DNA of 64,000 nucleotides from Chryseolinea soli (GTDB lineage Bacteria; Bacteroidota; Bacteroidia; Cytophagales; Cyclobacteriaceae): assembly GCF_003589925.1 (NCBI RefSeq), contig NZ_CP032382.1:4154001-4218000 (forward strand), in the 5' to 3' direction. The position numbers and the translations under genes are program-made. Shown in pieces: positions 9,813 to 18,601 of the stretch (position 1 is its first letter; each line of letters starts with the position of its first letter). Below the pieces are notes generated by a model. It did not search any database, had not been told where the DNA came from, and worked only from the letters and a program-made list of their open reading frames with translations.

Positions 9813-10808
9813 TTAACTGTTATAGGCCCATTTCACATAGACCGCACCCCAGGTGAAGCCTCCGCCAAAGGCGGCCAGGATGAGGTTGTCGCCTTTCTTT
9901 AATTGCTTCTCATAGTCCCACAACAGCAGCGGAATGGTGCCGGCCGTCGTGTTGCCATAGCGTTCTATGTTCATCATCACTTTGTCTTCGGTGATGCCCA
10001 CGCGGTTGGCCGTGGCGTCGATGATGCGCTTATTGGCTTGGTGGGGCACCAGCCACTGCAGGTTTTCGCCGTTCAGGTTATTGCGCTCGGCGATCTGTGC
10101 CGATACATCGGCCATGTTGGTCACAGCAAATTTAAATACCGCCGATCCTTCCTGGTAAACAAAATGCTCGCGGTTGTTCACCGATTCGTGGGTGGCGGGT
10201 TTGCGGCTGCCGCCGGCCTTCATGTGCAGGTAGGCTTCGCCGTTGCCATCGCTTTTCAGGATGGAATCCATTACCCCCAGGTCCTCCGTGGTGGGCTCCA
10301 AAAGTACGCAGCCGGCGCCGTCGCCAAAGATAATGCAGGTCGTACGGTCGGTATAGTCCATGATCGCCGACATTTTGTCGCCGCCGATCACGATCACTTT
10401 CTTATACATGCCCGACTGGATGTAGCTGGCACCCGTGCTCAATCCGTAGAGAAAACCCGAGCACGCTGCGCTCATGTCGAAGCTGAAGGCGTTGGTGGCG
10501 CCGATGGCCGTGGCCACGATGTTGGCCGTAGCGGGGAAGGTCATGTCGGCCGTTACGGTAGCAAAAATGAGCAAGTCTATTTCTTTGGGGTCCGTCTTGG
10601 TCTTGGCCAGCATGTCCTCCACGGCTTTGATGCCCAGCACCGATACGCCCTGGTTTTCACCTTTCAGAATTCTTCTCTCTTTGATGCCGGTACGGGAGGT
10701 GATCCATTCATCGCTGGTATCGACCATGGTCTCCAGTTCCTGGTTGGTGAGAATGTAGTCAGGAACATAACCTCCGACACCTGTAATAGCCGCTCTGATC
10801 TTGGTCAT
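9813..10808 (-). CDS. fabH: Beta-ketoacyl-ACP synthase III
   Basis: 331 residues, full length. The catalytic triad is visible: Cys116 in [12 protein letters not shown], His in PHQANKRII, and Asn in [10 protein letters not shown]. The enzyme condenses acetyl-CoA or a branched acyl-CoA with malonyl-ACP to start fatty acid synthesis. It lies between rpmF and efp, and directly upstream of the acetyl-CoA carboxylase genes that supply malonyl-CoA. A terminator-like hairpin sits between rpmF and fabH, so it may have its own promoter. In many bacteria plsX sits between rpmF and fabH; it is absent here. Confidence 0.97.
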   Translation of the reverse strand: MTKIRAAITGVGGYVPDYILTNQELETMVDTSDEWITSRTGIKERRILKGENQGVSVLGIKAVEDMLAKTKTDPKEIDLLIFATVTADMTFPATANIVATAIGATNAFSFDMSAACSGFLYGLSTGASYIQSGMYKKVIVIGGDKMSAIMDYTDRTTCIIFGDGAGCVLLEPTTEDLGVMDSILKSDGNGEAYLHMKAGGSRKPATHESVNNREHFVYQEGSAVFKFAVTNMADVSAQIAERNNLNGENLQWLVPHQANKRIIDATANRVGITEDKVMMNIERYGNTTAGTIPLLLWDYEKQLKKGDNLILAAFGGGFTWGAVYVKWAYNS

Positions 10809-10864
10809 AGTTTTTGTTAACTTTTGTTCAACTCCTGGTAGAGTTGCATTTTATATAAAAGAAA

Positions 10865-10891
10865 ATGCCCGGCGTTTTAAACACCGAGCAT
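10865..10891 (-). terminator. Terminator hairpin after rpmF
   Basis: On the minus strand atgctcggtg pairs with cgccgggcat around a 7-base loop (10 pairs, two of them U-G). It is followed by ttttcttttatataaaa. It lies about 115 bases past rpmF. A second overlapping pairing (gcatttt with aaaatgc, 10845-10868) could compete with it. Confidence 0.7.
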
Positions 10892-11007
10892 GAAACATAA
10901 TTCTCCTAGGGGAAACACGGATAATCCGGCTTGTCCTCGATCACTAAAATTTGAATACTGCTTTCAGTGAACTGAAATTTCGCGAGGTGCAGCGGGCTCA
11001 TGCAATG

Positions 11008-11199
11008 TTATGCCAGAACTTCTTTTTCCATAACCACCTTACCGTTATAGTAAAGCTTGCCTTCGAGCCAGAAAGCTCTGTGGGGCAGGTGGTGTTCGCC
11101 TGTAGTAGGGCACACGGCCAATTGCTTCGCAGTAGCCTTATAGTGTGTTCTTCTTTTATCTCTACGGGTTTTCGAGAGTTTTCGCTTGGGATTCGGCAT
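11008..11199 (-). CDS. rpmF: 50S ribosomal protein L32
   Basis: 63 residues, basic. The N-terminus [21 protein letters not shown] is the L32 signature, followed by [12 protein letters not shown]. This version lacks the paired CxxC zinc ligands found in some L32 proteins: CPTTGEHH has a single Cys. It starts with ATG 15 bases after the DUF177 gene, the usual order for these two. It is a structural protein of the large ribosomal subunit. Confidence 0.96.
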   Translation of the reverse strand: MPNPKRKLSKTRRDKRRTHYKATAKQLAVCPTTGEHHLPHRAFWLEGKLYYNGKVVMEKEVLA

Positions 11200-11214
11200 A
11201 GTCTAATACATTTA

Positions 11215-11748
11215 TTATTGTAAATTCTTCAAAATATTCCAACGAGGATCTATATCATCGTCATCTTTGTCGTTGCTCTTGCCATCTTCCGGGTCGCCAC
11301 CGGACGAATACACAATCTTTCCTTCCGAGTCGTCATCGTCGGCTTCGTCCTGAAATTTAGGATGAAGCTTTTTCAGCGGAACGGCCAGGCTGATGAACTC
11401 GTACATCAATTGTCCCAGTTCCAGGGTGGCCGTGTCCCGGTGGATGATCATGATCTCATCCGTAATTTCTTCGTCGGCGTCCCCGTACTTGAACATGACC
11501 TTGTGCACGTTCTCGATCGGATAATCAAAGGGTTCCAGGCTGCGGTCGCAGACCAGTTTGGCAATTCCTTTGATCTTGAACTCGGCTTCGAGGAAGGTTT
11601 CGTGTTTAAACAATAAGACGTCAGCATGGAAAGTGCCCTCCGAAAGAAGGTCCGACCCATATTTCCTGAAAAACGCGTCACCAATTTCAAATTCGAAATG
11701 GTGTTCTTTGTTACTCAGGCCGACGATATTGATCCCGTATGCCCCCAA
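11215..11748 (-). CDS. DUF177 (YceD-type) protein
   Basis: 177 residues. The sequence has the DUF177 features: a central acidic beta-rich part with a single Cys in LVCDRSLEPFDYPI, and an acidic tail (DDDDIDPRWNILKNL) typical of proteins encoded just upstream of rpmF. In other bacteria YceD-type proteins are linked to 23S rRNA maturation or stability and are cotranscribed with L32. The start codon is TTG; no nearby ATG gives a better N-terminus. A TAAATTTG box lies 35 bases upstream. Confidence 0.85.
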   Translation of the reverse strand: MGAYGINIVGLSNKEHHFEFEIGDAFFRKYGSDLLSEGTFHADVLLFKHETFLEAEFKIKGIAKLVCDRSLEPFDYPIENVHKVMFKYGDADEEITDEIMIIHRDTATLELGQLMYEFISLAVPLKKLHPKFQDEADDDDSEGKIVYSSGGDPEDGKSNDKDDDDIDPRWNILKNLQ

Positions 11749-11782
11749 CTCTAAACCCTACCGGGCGTTAAAAATTAGTCGG

Positions 11783-11790
11783 CAAATTTA
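11783..11790 (-). promoter_or_regulatory. Candidate -7 box (TAnnTTTG) for the DUF177-rpmF operon
   Basis: The minus strand reads TAAATTTG, an exact match to the Bacteroidota TAnnTTTG element, 35 bases before the DUF177 start. A matching TTTG at -33 is not obvious, so the call is tentative. Confidence 0.4.
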
Positions 11791-11833
11791 TGATAATTAT
11801 ATTAGAAAGTAAAAAAACGGTGAAAAATGGGGC

Positions 11834-12220
11834 CTAGATGTACTCCAGAATGGCAGCATCACGGAACTCTTTATGGGACTTTTTCCCATAATTTTCGATA
11901 AAATAGTCGATTACGCCCTTTTTGAAGCCCAATTTGATGGCGATGTTCTTGCAGAAAATAATCTCGCTCTCGAACACATTCTGGTCCACGAAAACGAGTT
12001 CGATGCTCGACATGAGGTAGTCGAACTTCTGATCCATGGAAAGCGCCCCCAGCGAGTCGATGGGCTCCGGGTTCCGGATGAGGTCGTGAACCTCCTCTTC
12101 GGGGAACTTGCGCTCCCGGGCTATTTTAAAGATCATTTCCCGCTCAATCTTGGCGAAGTGTTTATCGGCCTCGGCCAGTTGAATAAGTATGTTCAATTGC
12201 TTTTTTGTGACAATATCCAT
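11834..12220 (-). CDS. TerB-like helical protein
   Basis: 128 residues, all predicted helical. The opening MDIVTKKQLNILIQLAEADKHFAKIE, with acidic residues and an LAEADKHF-like turn, resembles the tellurite-resistance TerB / DjlA N-terminal fold, where such acidic positions bind metal. I base this on the pattern of the helices, not on close homology. The gene stands alone, 85 bases from the DUF177 promoter region and about 90 bases after pdxA, on the same strand as both. No function can be assigned; a stress-related or scaffold role would be a guess. Confidence 0.7.
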   Translation of the reverse strand: MDIVTKKQLNILIQLAEADKHFAKIEREMIFKIARERKFPEEEVHDLIRNPEPIDSLGALSMDQKFDYLMSSIELVFVDQNVFESEIIFCKNIAIKLGFKKGVIDYFIENYGKKSHKEFRDAAILEYI

Positions 12221-12310
12221 TTCAACTAATACTTGAAGACCAAATATAATTAATAAAAAAAAATAAGGCGTTCTGTCCGGTCAAACGGGGAAAGACCGCT
12301 CCAAATAAGC

Positions 12311-13324
12311 TTATTTTTCTGTGGACGGTTCGTTCCGGCTTTTAAAAATGTCCGCAGCGCGATAAACGGCTTCGCGCATGGAACTCTCGTTGGCCTGGTT
12401 CTTCCCGGCCAGGTTGTAGGCCGTTCCGTGGTCGGGCGAGGTGCGCACGATGGGCAGTCCGGCGGTGAAATTGACACCCTCTTCGAAGGCCAACGTCTTG
12501 AAGGGCAGCAGGCCCTGGTCGTGGTACATGGCCAGCACGGCGTCGTATTTCATGTGGCTGCCGGTGGCAAAGAAGCCGTCGGAAGCAAAGGGGCCATAGA
12601 CCAGTTTGCCCTTATTCTTCTGGTCGCTCACCACCGGTTTGATGAGTTGTTCGTCTTCCTGGCCGATCAGGCCGCCGTCGCCGGCATGTGGGTTGAGGCC
12701 CAACACGGCGATGCGGGGTTTGTTGATGCCGAAATCGTTGCGCAGGGAGTGGTCCATCACCTTCAGCTTGGCTTCGATCCTCTCCTTGGTCACGGCCGTG
12801 GCGATCTCCCGCACGGGGATGTGCTCGGTGACGAGTCCTACGCGCAGCGTGTCGCTCACCATGAACATGAGGCTCTCGCCGCCGAAGAACTGTGTCAGGT
12901 ATTCGGTATGTCCCTTGAAAGGAAAATCGTCGCTGTGGATGGAGTGCTTGTCGATGGGCGCCGTCACCAGCGCGTCGATGAGCCCTTCCTTCAGTTCTTC
13001 ACAAGCCTGTTTCAACGCGATAAAGGCAGCTTTGCCGCTTTCTTTGGAAGCTTTGCCCGGATTGATCTCCAGGTTGTCTTCCCAGCAGTTCACGACATTG
13101 ATGCTCTTGGGAGCATACTGTCCTTTGTTGCGCACCTGCGTATAGTTGAACTCCTCGATGTTGAGTTGTTTTTTATAGAACGAGATGACCTTGGCCGAGC
13201 CGTAGATGACGGGCGTGATCATGGCGAGCAGCCGGTTGTCGGCGAGTGCTTTGATGACGACTTCAGGGCCTACGCCGTTCAGGTCTCCAAGGGTGATACC
13301 GATTCGTGGTTTCTGTGGTTGCAT
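12311..13324 (-). CDS. pdxA: 4-hydroxythreonine-4-phosphate dehydrogenase
   Basis: 337 residues. It begins with the PdxA signature RIGITLGDLNGVGPEVVIK. It carries the metal-binding histidines in PFKGHTEYL, in GLNPHAGDGGLIG and in AMYHDQGLLPFK. The enzyme oxidises 4-phosphohydroxy-L-threonine in the DXP-dependent route to pyridoxal phosphate. It is divergent from rsmA, with 89 bases between the start codons. In E. coli pdxA and rsmA are neighbours as well, though in the same direction. The TAA stop falls inside a 14-bp AT-rich palindrome (12303-12316). Confidence 0.96.
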   Translation of the reverse strand: MQPQKPRIGITLGDLNGVGPEVVIKALADNRLLAMITPVIYGSAKVISFYKKQLNIEEFNYTQVRNKGQYAPKSINVVNCWEDNLEINPGKASKESGKAAFIALKQACEELKEGLIDALVTAPIDKHSIHSDDFPFKGHTEYLTQFFGGESLMFMVSDTLRVGLVTEHIPVREIATAVTKERIEAKLKVMDHSLRNDFGINKPRIAVLGLNPHAGDGGLIGQEDEQLIKPVVSDQKNKGKLVYGPFASDGFFATGSHMKYDAVLAMYHDQGLLPFKTLAFEEGVNFTAGLPIVRTSPDHGTAYNLAGKNQANESSMREAVYRAADIFKSRNEPSTEK

Positions 13325-13413
13325 CGTTTAGGTTGCGTTCAATTCTTTTGCGATTTAGTGAAAATATCTATTTGTTCCTTGTAGTATTGCGCCGGATGTA
13401 TCGACGAGAACCC

Positions 13414-14214
13414 ATGAACAAGGTACGACCTAAAAAGTCGTTGGGGCAACATTTCTTGCACGACCAGCAAATTGCCCGGCGCATTGTGGATGCGTTGGAC
13501 GTGAAAGGACCCGATGCTGCCGTGCTGGAGATCGGCCCGGGCATGGGTGTGCTCACGCAATATCTGTTGCAGCGCCCCGAACTGGACCTGAAGGTAATCG
13601 AGATCGACCGCGACTCGGTGGCCTATCTTCATAAGCACTACCCCCAGGTCTTGAAAGGCCGGATCATTGAAGGCGACTTTCTGGATATCGATATCGACAC
13701 GCTGTTCAGCGGACCCTTCGCCATCGTCGGCAATTTTCCCTACAACATTTCTTCGCAGATCTTCTTCCGCGCCCTGGAGCAACGGCACCGTGTCACGCAG
13801 GTGGTGTGTATGTTGCAGAAGGAAGTGGCCGAACGCATCGCCGAGCCTCCGGGGAGTAAAACCTATGGCATCCTCAGCGTGTTGTTGCAAGCGTATTTTG
13901 ATATTGAATATTTGTTCAAGGTGCCGCCCGGAGTTTTTACACCGCCGCCCAAGGTGATGTCGGCTGTGATCCGCTTGAAACGCAATGGCGTGGAGCGATT
14001 GGCCTGTAACGAGACGCTGTTTGTGCAGGTGGTGAAGCAGGCGTTCAATACCCGCCGCAAGACCTTGCGCAACGCTTTAAAAAATCTAACTTTGGCAGCC
14101 GAAATTTCAGCCTTGCCGATCATGGAGAAACGTGCTGAACAATTGTCGGTCAATGATTTTATAGAACTCACATCTTTAATCGAGCGCAGTCGTGGAGCAA
14201 CAACCCCTGGTTGA
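13414..14214 (+). CDS. rsmA: 16S rRNA (adenine1518/1519-N6)-dimethyltransferase
   Basis: 266 residues from the ATG at 13414. The frame is open further upstream, but the family start RPKKSLGQHFLHDQQIARRI follows this ATG. The SAM-binding motif EIGPGMGVLTQYLL and the catalytic NFPYNISSQIF motif are present. The enzyme dimethylates two adjacent adenines near the 3' end of 16S rRNA during 30S biogenesis. It overlaps the following mgtE gene by 23 bases in another frame, so the two are likely cotranscribed. Confidence 0.97.
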   Translation: MNKVRPKKSLGQHFLHDQQIARRIVDALDVKGPDAAVLEIGPGMGVLTQYLLQRPELDLKVIEIDRDSVAYLHKHYPQVLKGRIIEGDFLDIDIDTLFSGPFAIVGNFPYNISSQIFFRALEQRHRVTQVVCMLQKEVAERIAEPPGSKTYGILSVLLQAYFDIEYLFKVPPGVFTPPPKVMSAVIRLKRNGVERLACNETLFVQVVKQAFNTRRKTLRNALKNLTLAAEISALPIMEKRAEQLSVNDFIELTSLIERSRGATTPG

Positions 14215-15553
14215 ATTTGAGTTGACCGTAGAATTCCGGGCCCGTTTCCAGGAAGCCCTGGACGAGCACGATGCTGATTTCATCCGGAAGACGCTGCAGG
14301 ATGTGAAGCCCGCCGACATCACGACGCTGTTATACGAATTCACCTCCGAAGAGTCGAAATATGTGATGGACCTGCTCGACATCGAGACCCAGGCCGAGAT
14401 CATCAGCGACCTGGACCGCGACACGCGCAAGCGTTTTTTAAAAGTCTATCCTCCCTCCGAGATCGTCAACTTCCTCAACCAACTGGCCTCCGACGACACG
14501 GCCGATATCCTCAACGAGCTCCCCATCAAAGAGCGCGAGCAGGTGCTGAGCGGCCTGGAGCCGGAACTGAAAATGCAGGTAACGGAACTGCTCCGCTATG
14601 AAGAACACGTAGCGGGCGGGTTGATGGCCAAGGAATTGATCAAAGCGCGCTACAACTGGACGGTGGTGGAATGCGTGAACGAGATCCGCAAGCAAGCCGA
14701 AAATGTAAATAAATTTTATGCCGTCTACGTGGTGGACGAGCAGGACGTGTTGTTGGGCCGCGTGGCGTTGCAAGACCTGATCGTGTCGGACGCAAAGACC
14801 TTGGTGGCCGACATCTACGAGCACGATGTGGTTTCGGCCGAGACTTATTTGCCGGATACGGAAGTGGCCGAGATGATGAAGAAGTACGATTTGGAATCCA
14901 TTCCCGTCGTGAACGTGCAAGGCCAGCTTGTGGGAAGGATCACCATCGACGACGTGGTGGATGTGATCACCGAACAAGCCGAAGAAGGACGCCAGATCAT
15001 GGCCGGTATTACGGAGAACATCGAAGAAGACGACAGCGTGTGGCGTAATACCCGTGCGCGCCTGCCGTGGTTGCTCATCGGTATTTTTGGAGGCTTGATG
15101 AACGCCAAGTTCATGGGCCTGTTCGAAGCAGAGCTGGTGCGCATCACCGCCATCGCTTTTTTTACGCCCCTCATCCAGGCCACGGGCGGCAATGTGGGCA
15201 TACAATCTTCGTCGCTCATCGTGCAGTCGCTGGCCAATCCCGATTTTGTGGATGAAGGCTTGTGGAAACGTCTGGTCAAAGTATTTTTTGTGGCCATCCT
15301 CAACGGCGTGTTTCTTTCGCTGCTGGTGTTCGGTGCCAACGTATTGCTGTTTGGAGAATACAGATTATCGCTGGTGGTTTCGCTGGCGTTGTTCAGCGTG
15401 GTGTTGTTTGCCTCTTTTATCGGCACCATCACCCCGTTGATCTTGAATAAATTCGGATTCAATCCCGCCCTCGCTGCCGGACCCTTTATTACCACCACCA
15501 ACGACCTGCTGGGATTGACGATCTACTTTTTTACGGTTCACGTAATGCTTTGA
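14192..15553 (+). CDS. mgtE: MgtE-family magnesium transporter
   Basis: 453 residues. The order is: N-terminal acidic superhelical domain (about 1-130), two CBS domains (about 135-260; RVALQDLIVSDA and GRITIDDVVDVITEQAEE), a connecting helix, and a C-terminal pore domain with five membrane segments. The pore domain includes the conserved QATGGNVGIQSSSL loop, close to the usual Mg2+ selectivity motif. MgtE imports Mg2+ and is gated by Mg2+ bound to its cytoplasmic domains. The start is GTG, inside the end of rsmA. It ends just before the 2-hydroxyacid dehydrogenase gene. Confidence 0.95.
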   Translation: MEQQPLVEFELTVEFRARFQEALDEHDADFIRKTLQDVKPADITTLLYEFTSEESKYVMDLLDIETQAEIISDLDRDTRKRFLKVYPPSEIVNFLNQLASDDTADILNELPIKEREQVLSGLEPELKMQVTELLRYEEHVAGGLMAKELIKARYNWTVVECVNEIRKQAENVNKFYAVYVVDEQDVLLGRVALQDLIVSDAKTLVADIYEHDVVSAETYLPDTEVAEMMKKYDLESIPVVNVQGQLVGRITIDDVVDVITEQAEEGRQIMAGITENIEEDDSVWRNTRARLPWLLIGIFGGLMNAKFMGLFEAELVRITAIAFFTPLIQATGGNVGIQSSSLIVQSLANPDFVDEGLWKRLVKVFFVAILNGVFLSLLVFGANVLLFGEYRLSLVVSLALFSVVLFASFIGTITPLILNKFGFNPALAAGPFITTTNDLLGLTIYFFTVHVML

Positions 15554-15558
15554 AGCAT

Positions 15559-16503
15559 ATGCCCCTCTGCCTTGTTATCGATCCCATGCACGAAAGCCTC
15601 TTCGCCATGATGACGGCGATTGGCTGGCAAGTGGACTACAAACCCACCATCACGCGCGACGAGATCAAATCCATTCATCAAGGATACGATGGTCTTATCG
15701 TGCGCAGCAAGACCACCATCGACCGCGACCTGTTTGGGCCTTCGCCCACGATCCGGTTGATCGGCAGGGCCGGGGCGGGGTTGGACAACATCGATCTGGG
15801 ATACATGCAGGAGAAGGGCATTCACGTGTTGCATGCGTCGGAAGGCAACCGCGATGCGGTGGGGGAGTATGCCGTGGGCGCATTGTTGAGCCTGCTGCGC
15901 AACATACCACGGGCCAATCATCAAGTGCGCCAGCAGGTGTGGGACCGCGAGGGCAACCGGGGTGAAGAGATCATGGGAAAGACCGTGGGGATCGTGGGCT
16001 ATGGCAACATGGGCCAGTCGTTTGCGCGGCGGCTCTCGGGTTTCGGATGTAAGGTTTTGGCCTATGACAAATATAAAACCGGCTTCAGCGACGCTTTTGC
16101 CCGCGAGGCATCGATGGAAACCTTGTGGTCAGAAACCGACATCCTGAGCCTGCACATTCCCCTGACGACGGAGACCCGGATGATGGTAGACACCCCTTAC
16201 CTGGCGCGTTTTAAAAAGCCGATTGTTTTTGTGAACACGGCCCGGGGCGAAATTGTGTCGTTGTCCGACCTGGCCGCAGCCCTGGGGAAGGGCTTGGTGC
16301 GTGGGGTGGTGCTGGACGTGCTGGAGAACGAAAAACTCGCAACACTCACCCTAAACCAGCGCCAGGCCTTCGATTTCCTGGCCGGGCGGGCGGATGTAAT
16401 ATTGACCCCCCACATTGCGGGCTGGACATTTGAATCACATGTAAAAATAAATGTAGCTTTGGTAGAGAAAATCAAGGCGCTACAGTTGGAGAAAAAAGTT
16501 TAG
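15559..16503 (+). CDS. NAD-dependent D-2-hydroxyacid dehydrogenase (PGDH-like)
   Basis: 314 residues from the ATG at 15559; a TTG at 15550 overlapping the mgtE stop is an alternative. The NAD-binding motif is VGIVGYGNMG in the centre. Catalytic residues of the D-2-hydroxyacid dehydrogenase family are seen as Arg in NTARGEIV and His in ILTPHIAGWT. Phosphoglycerate dehydrogenase (serine synthesis) is possible, but there is no ACT domain and the protein is short, so substrate is open. It is separated from mgtE by 5 bases, so probably in the rsmA-mgtE operon. Confidence 0.9.
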   Translation: MPLCLVIDPMHESLFAMMTAIGWQVDYKPTITRDEIKSIHQGYDGLIVRSKTTIDRDLFGPSPTIRLIGRAGAGLDNIDLGYMQEKGIHVLHASEGNRDAVGEYAVGALLSLLRNIPRANHQVRQQVWDREGNRGEEIMGKTVGIVGYGNMGQSFARRLSGFGCKVLAYDKYKTGFSDAFAREASMETLWSETDILSLHIPLTTETRMMVDTPYLARFKKPIVFVNTARGEIVSLSDLAAALGKGLVRGVVLDVLENEKLATLTLNQRQAFDFLAGRADVILTPHIAGWTFESHVKINVALVEKIKALQLEKKV

Positions 16504-16553
16504 CGTTACTAGATTAAAATCGTTAATTTCCATTTCGTAATTCTACTCGCCGA

Positions 16554-17399
16554 ATGAGTTTTGTACAGAAGCGGTTGAAGAAGCTGAACGAACTTTTCAA
16601 TAGCATCATTGAAAAGCCGCTCCTTACTTCCACGCTGGTCTTGGTAACCGTCACCATCATTGTGCTGGGCCTCAGCATGCAGTATTACATTAACGAGTTC
16701 GACACCTTCATTCAGCAGGTGTTGGCCGAGGCCCATGGCATGATCTTCGACATTGCCGTGATCGGTATTCTCATTTTCTGGCTCAACCAAAACGGCGAGA
16801 TCCGCCAACGCATCCGCACCTATAAAGACGAGATCGACGACTTTCGCTTGTGGGAGTCGGAAGAAGCCGCCTTTCGTACGGTGGGGAATATCAAACGTCT
16901 GAACCGCCACAAGATCCACGAGATCAATTTGGTGAATTGCTACCTGTCGAGGACCAACCTGAACTATGCCAACCTCGCGGGATCGAACATGAACTCGGCG
17001 AATATTTCGCAGTCGTCGCTCATTGAATCGAACCTGGAGAATGCGCGGCTCAACCAAACGAATTTCGAGAACTCCAACCTAAACCAAGCCAATTTGAAGG
17101 GTGCCTACGCCAGTGGAGCCAACTTCAAGGATGCTTTTTTGATCAAGGCCCATTTCGAGAACGCCTTCCTCATCAAAGCCAATTTCAACAATGCCTTTTT
17201 GATGGAGTCCGACCTGCAGAATTGTTACTTGATGGGTGCTGACTTTGAAAATGCCAGCCTCTACAAAGCCGACCTGCGCGGGGCCAAGGGATTGACCGTG
17301 GAGCAGCTCGCTAAAGTGAAAACCCTCTACCTGGCCAAGTTCGACGAAGAGATCCTGGAGCAGATCAAAACCGCACTGCCGGCCTTGGTGGGCGTTTGA
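16554..17399 (+). CDS. Membrane-anchored pentapeptide-repeat protein
   Basis: 281 residues. Two hydrophobic segments (about 24-47 and 60-80) and a basic/acidic helix precede a long run of pentapeptide repeats from about residue 125 to 250. Clear A(N/D)Lxx units include NLNYANLAGSN and AFLIKANFNNAFLMESD. Pentapeptide repeats fold as a right-handed quadrilateral beta-helix. The function is unknown; the layout suggests a cytoplasmic or periplasmic rod attached to the inner membrane. The gene is 50 bases after the hydroxyacid dehydrogenase and is followed by a promoter and a strong terminator before greA. Confidence 0.85.
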   Translation: MSFVQKRLKKLNELFNSIIEKPLLTSTLVLVTVTIIVLGLSMQYYINEFDTFIQQVLAEAHGMIFDIAVIGILIFWLNQNGEIRQRIRTYKDEIDDFRLWESEEAAFRTVGNIKRLNRHKIHEINLVNCYLSRTNLNYANLAGSNMNSANISQSSLIESNLENARLNQTNFENSNLNQANLKGAYASGANFKDAFLIKAHFENAFLIKANFNNAFLMESDLQNCYLMGADFENASLYKADLRGAKGLTVEQLAKVKTLYLAKFDEEILEQIKTALPALVGV

Positions 17400-17400
17400 T

Positions 17401-17433
17401 TTTGCATTTCCGAATAAAAAAGTATTACATTTG
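17401..17433 (+). promoter_or_regulatory. Bacteroidota-type promoter (TTTG-N21-TACATTTG)
   Basis: TTTG at 17401-17404 and TACATTTG at 17426-17433 are separated by 21 bases, matching the Bacteroidota -33/-7 consensus. The expected transcription start is near 17440, immediately before a strong hairpin and T-run. It would drive greA if transcription passes the hairpin. Confidence 0.6.
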
Positions 17434-17441
17434 TGCATTAG

Positions 17442-17467
17442 CAACGGTCTCAGGGATGAGACCGTTG
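17442..17467 (+). terminator. Strong hairpin with T-run upstream of greA
   Basis: An 11-bp perfect stem (caacggtctca / tgagaccgttg) has a 4-base loop and is followed by tttcttttttt. It fits a terminator for the pentapeptide-repeat gene. Because a promoter match ends only 9 bases before the stem, it could instead act as an attenuator or as the end of a very short transcript. Confidence 0.8.
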
Positions 17468-17540
17468 TTTCTTTTTTTGACCTCTGTCGAAACCTGGCGG
17501 AGTCGTCCACTATACACCTCACGCGAAAACATGTTTAGTT

Positions 17541-18017
17541 ATGAGTAAGAAAATATCATACTATACGAAGGAAGGATTGGAAAAACTGAAAGGTGAATTG
17601 ACACACCTCAAGTCGAAGGGTCGTGCCGACATTGCCCACCAGATCGCGGAAGCCCGCGACAAAGGCGACCTCAGTGAAAATGCAGAGTACGATGCTGCCA
17701 AAGATGCACAAGGTCACCTCGAAGCCAAGATCGCCCAACTGGAAGACCTCGTATCCAACGCGCGCCTGCTCGATGAAACCAATATCGATACCTCGAAAGT
17801 ATCTATCCTGTCGAAAGTCACTATCAAGAATAAGAAGAACGGCGCTTCGGTTACCTACACCCTGGTGTCGGAAGAAGAAGCTGACCTGAAGGCCGGCAAG
17901 ATCTCCACTATGTCGCCCATCGGCAAAGGATTGTTGGGAAAGAAAAAAGGCGAGACGGCCACCATCAAAACACCGGCCGGCGAAATGGAATTTGAAGTGG
18001 TAAAGATCACCGCCTAA
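17541..18017 (+). CDS. greA: Transcription elongation factor GreA
   Basis: 158 residues. The N-terminal coiled coil has YYTKEGLEKLKGEL and the tip acidic residues in GDLSENAEYDAAK. The C-terminal FKBP-like domain has SPIGKGLLGKKKGE. GreA inserts its coiled coil into the RNA polymerase channel and stimulates transcript cleavage, rescuing stalled complexes. It is followed after 21 bases by the HIT hydrolase gene in the same direction, a pairing that is frequent in Bacteroidota. Confidence 0.97.
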   Translation: MSKKISYYTKEGLEKLKGELTHLKSKGRADIAHQIAEARDKGDLSENAEYDAAKDAQGHLEAKIAQLEDLVSNARLLDETNIDTSKVSILSKVTIKNKKNGASVTYTLVSEEEADLKAGKISTMSPIGKGLLGKKKGETATIKTPAGEMEFEVVKITA

Positions 18018-18038
18018 TCAACACGGAGAGAAAAACGC

Positions 18039-18434
18039 ATGGCCTCTATCTTCACGAAGATCATCAACCGCGAAATCCCGGCCTACATCCTGGCCGAGGA
18101 CGAGCGCTACATCGCCTTCCTCGACATCAACCCGCTGGTGTTGGGCCACGCCCTCGTCGTTCCCAAAAAAGAAGTTGACTTCATCTTTGACCTGGACGAC
18201 GATACGCTCGGAGGAATAACGGTGTTTGCAAAGAAAGTTGCGCACGCCATCAAAAAAGCCGTGCCCTGCCGTCGCGTAGGCGTAGCGGTAGTCGGCTTGG
18301 AAGTGCCACATGTGCACGTTCATCTTATTCCGATGACCACCATGAACGATATCAACTTCACGCGACCCAAGCTCACCCCATCTTCTGCCGAGTTAACACA
18401 AGTGGCAGACGCCATCCTGAAAGCCATAAAGTAA
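18039..18434 (+). CDS. HIT-family nucleotide hydrolase
   Basis: 131 residues. The histidine triad motif is HVHVHLIPM near residue 90, preceded by LALVVPKKEVDFIFDL-type strands of the HINT branch. HIT enzymes hydrolyse AMP from AMP-lysine, aminoacyl-adenylates or dinucleoside polyphosphates; the physiological substrate is usually not known. It lies downstream of greA and converges with pgk, sharing a hairpin that can terminate both. Confidence 0.92.
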   Translation: MASIFTKIINREIPAYILAEDERYIAFLDINPLVLGHALVVPKKEVDFIFDLDDDTLGGITVFAKKVAHAIKKAVPCRRVGVAVVGLEVPHVHVHLIPMTTMNDINFTRPKLTPSSAELTQVADAILKAIK

Positions 18435-18545
18435 TCTAACTCCGGGGCGAGCGGGAGTAACCATCAGACTTGTCCTTCTCCTTTTTTTTATTGCGCAGAA
18501 AGTTTGGCGTCACGCAATGGCGACATTCTGCGGGGTGAAACGAAA

Positions 18546-18572
18546 AGAGGTCGCCTTTTTGGTGCGACCTCT
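18546..18572. terminator. Shared terminator between HIT gene and pgk
   Basis: A 9-bp perfect stem (agaggtcgc / gcgacctct) with a 9-base loop lies in the 167-base gap between convergent genes. Each strand has a short T-rich stretch after the stem, slightly better on the minus strand. A second imperfect inverted repeat (cgcagaaagt / acattctgcg) precedes it. Confidence 0.7.
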
Positions 18573-18601
18573 CTTTGTATTTGATTTAGGATGATGGGAG
18601 C

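Noticed and set aside
12264..12316. Terminator after pdxA
   Set aside because: A short cggtc/gaccg stem and a T-run exist but are 14 bases apart, and the palindrome at the stop codon has no T-run of its own.
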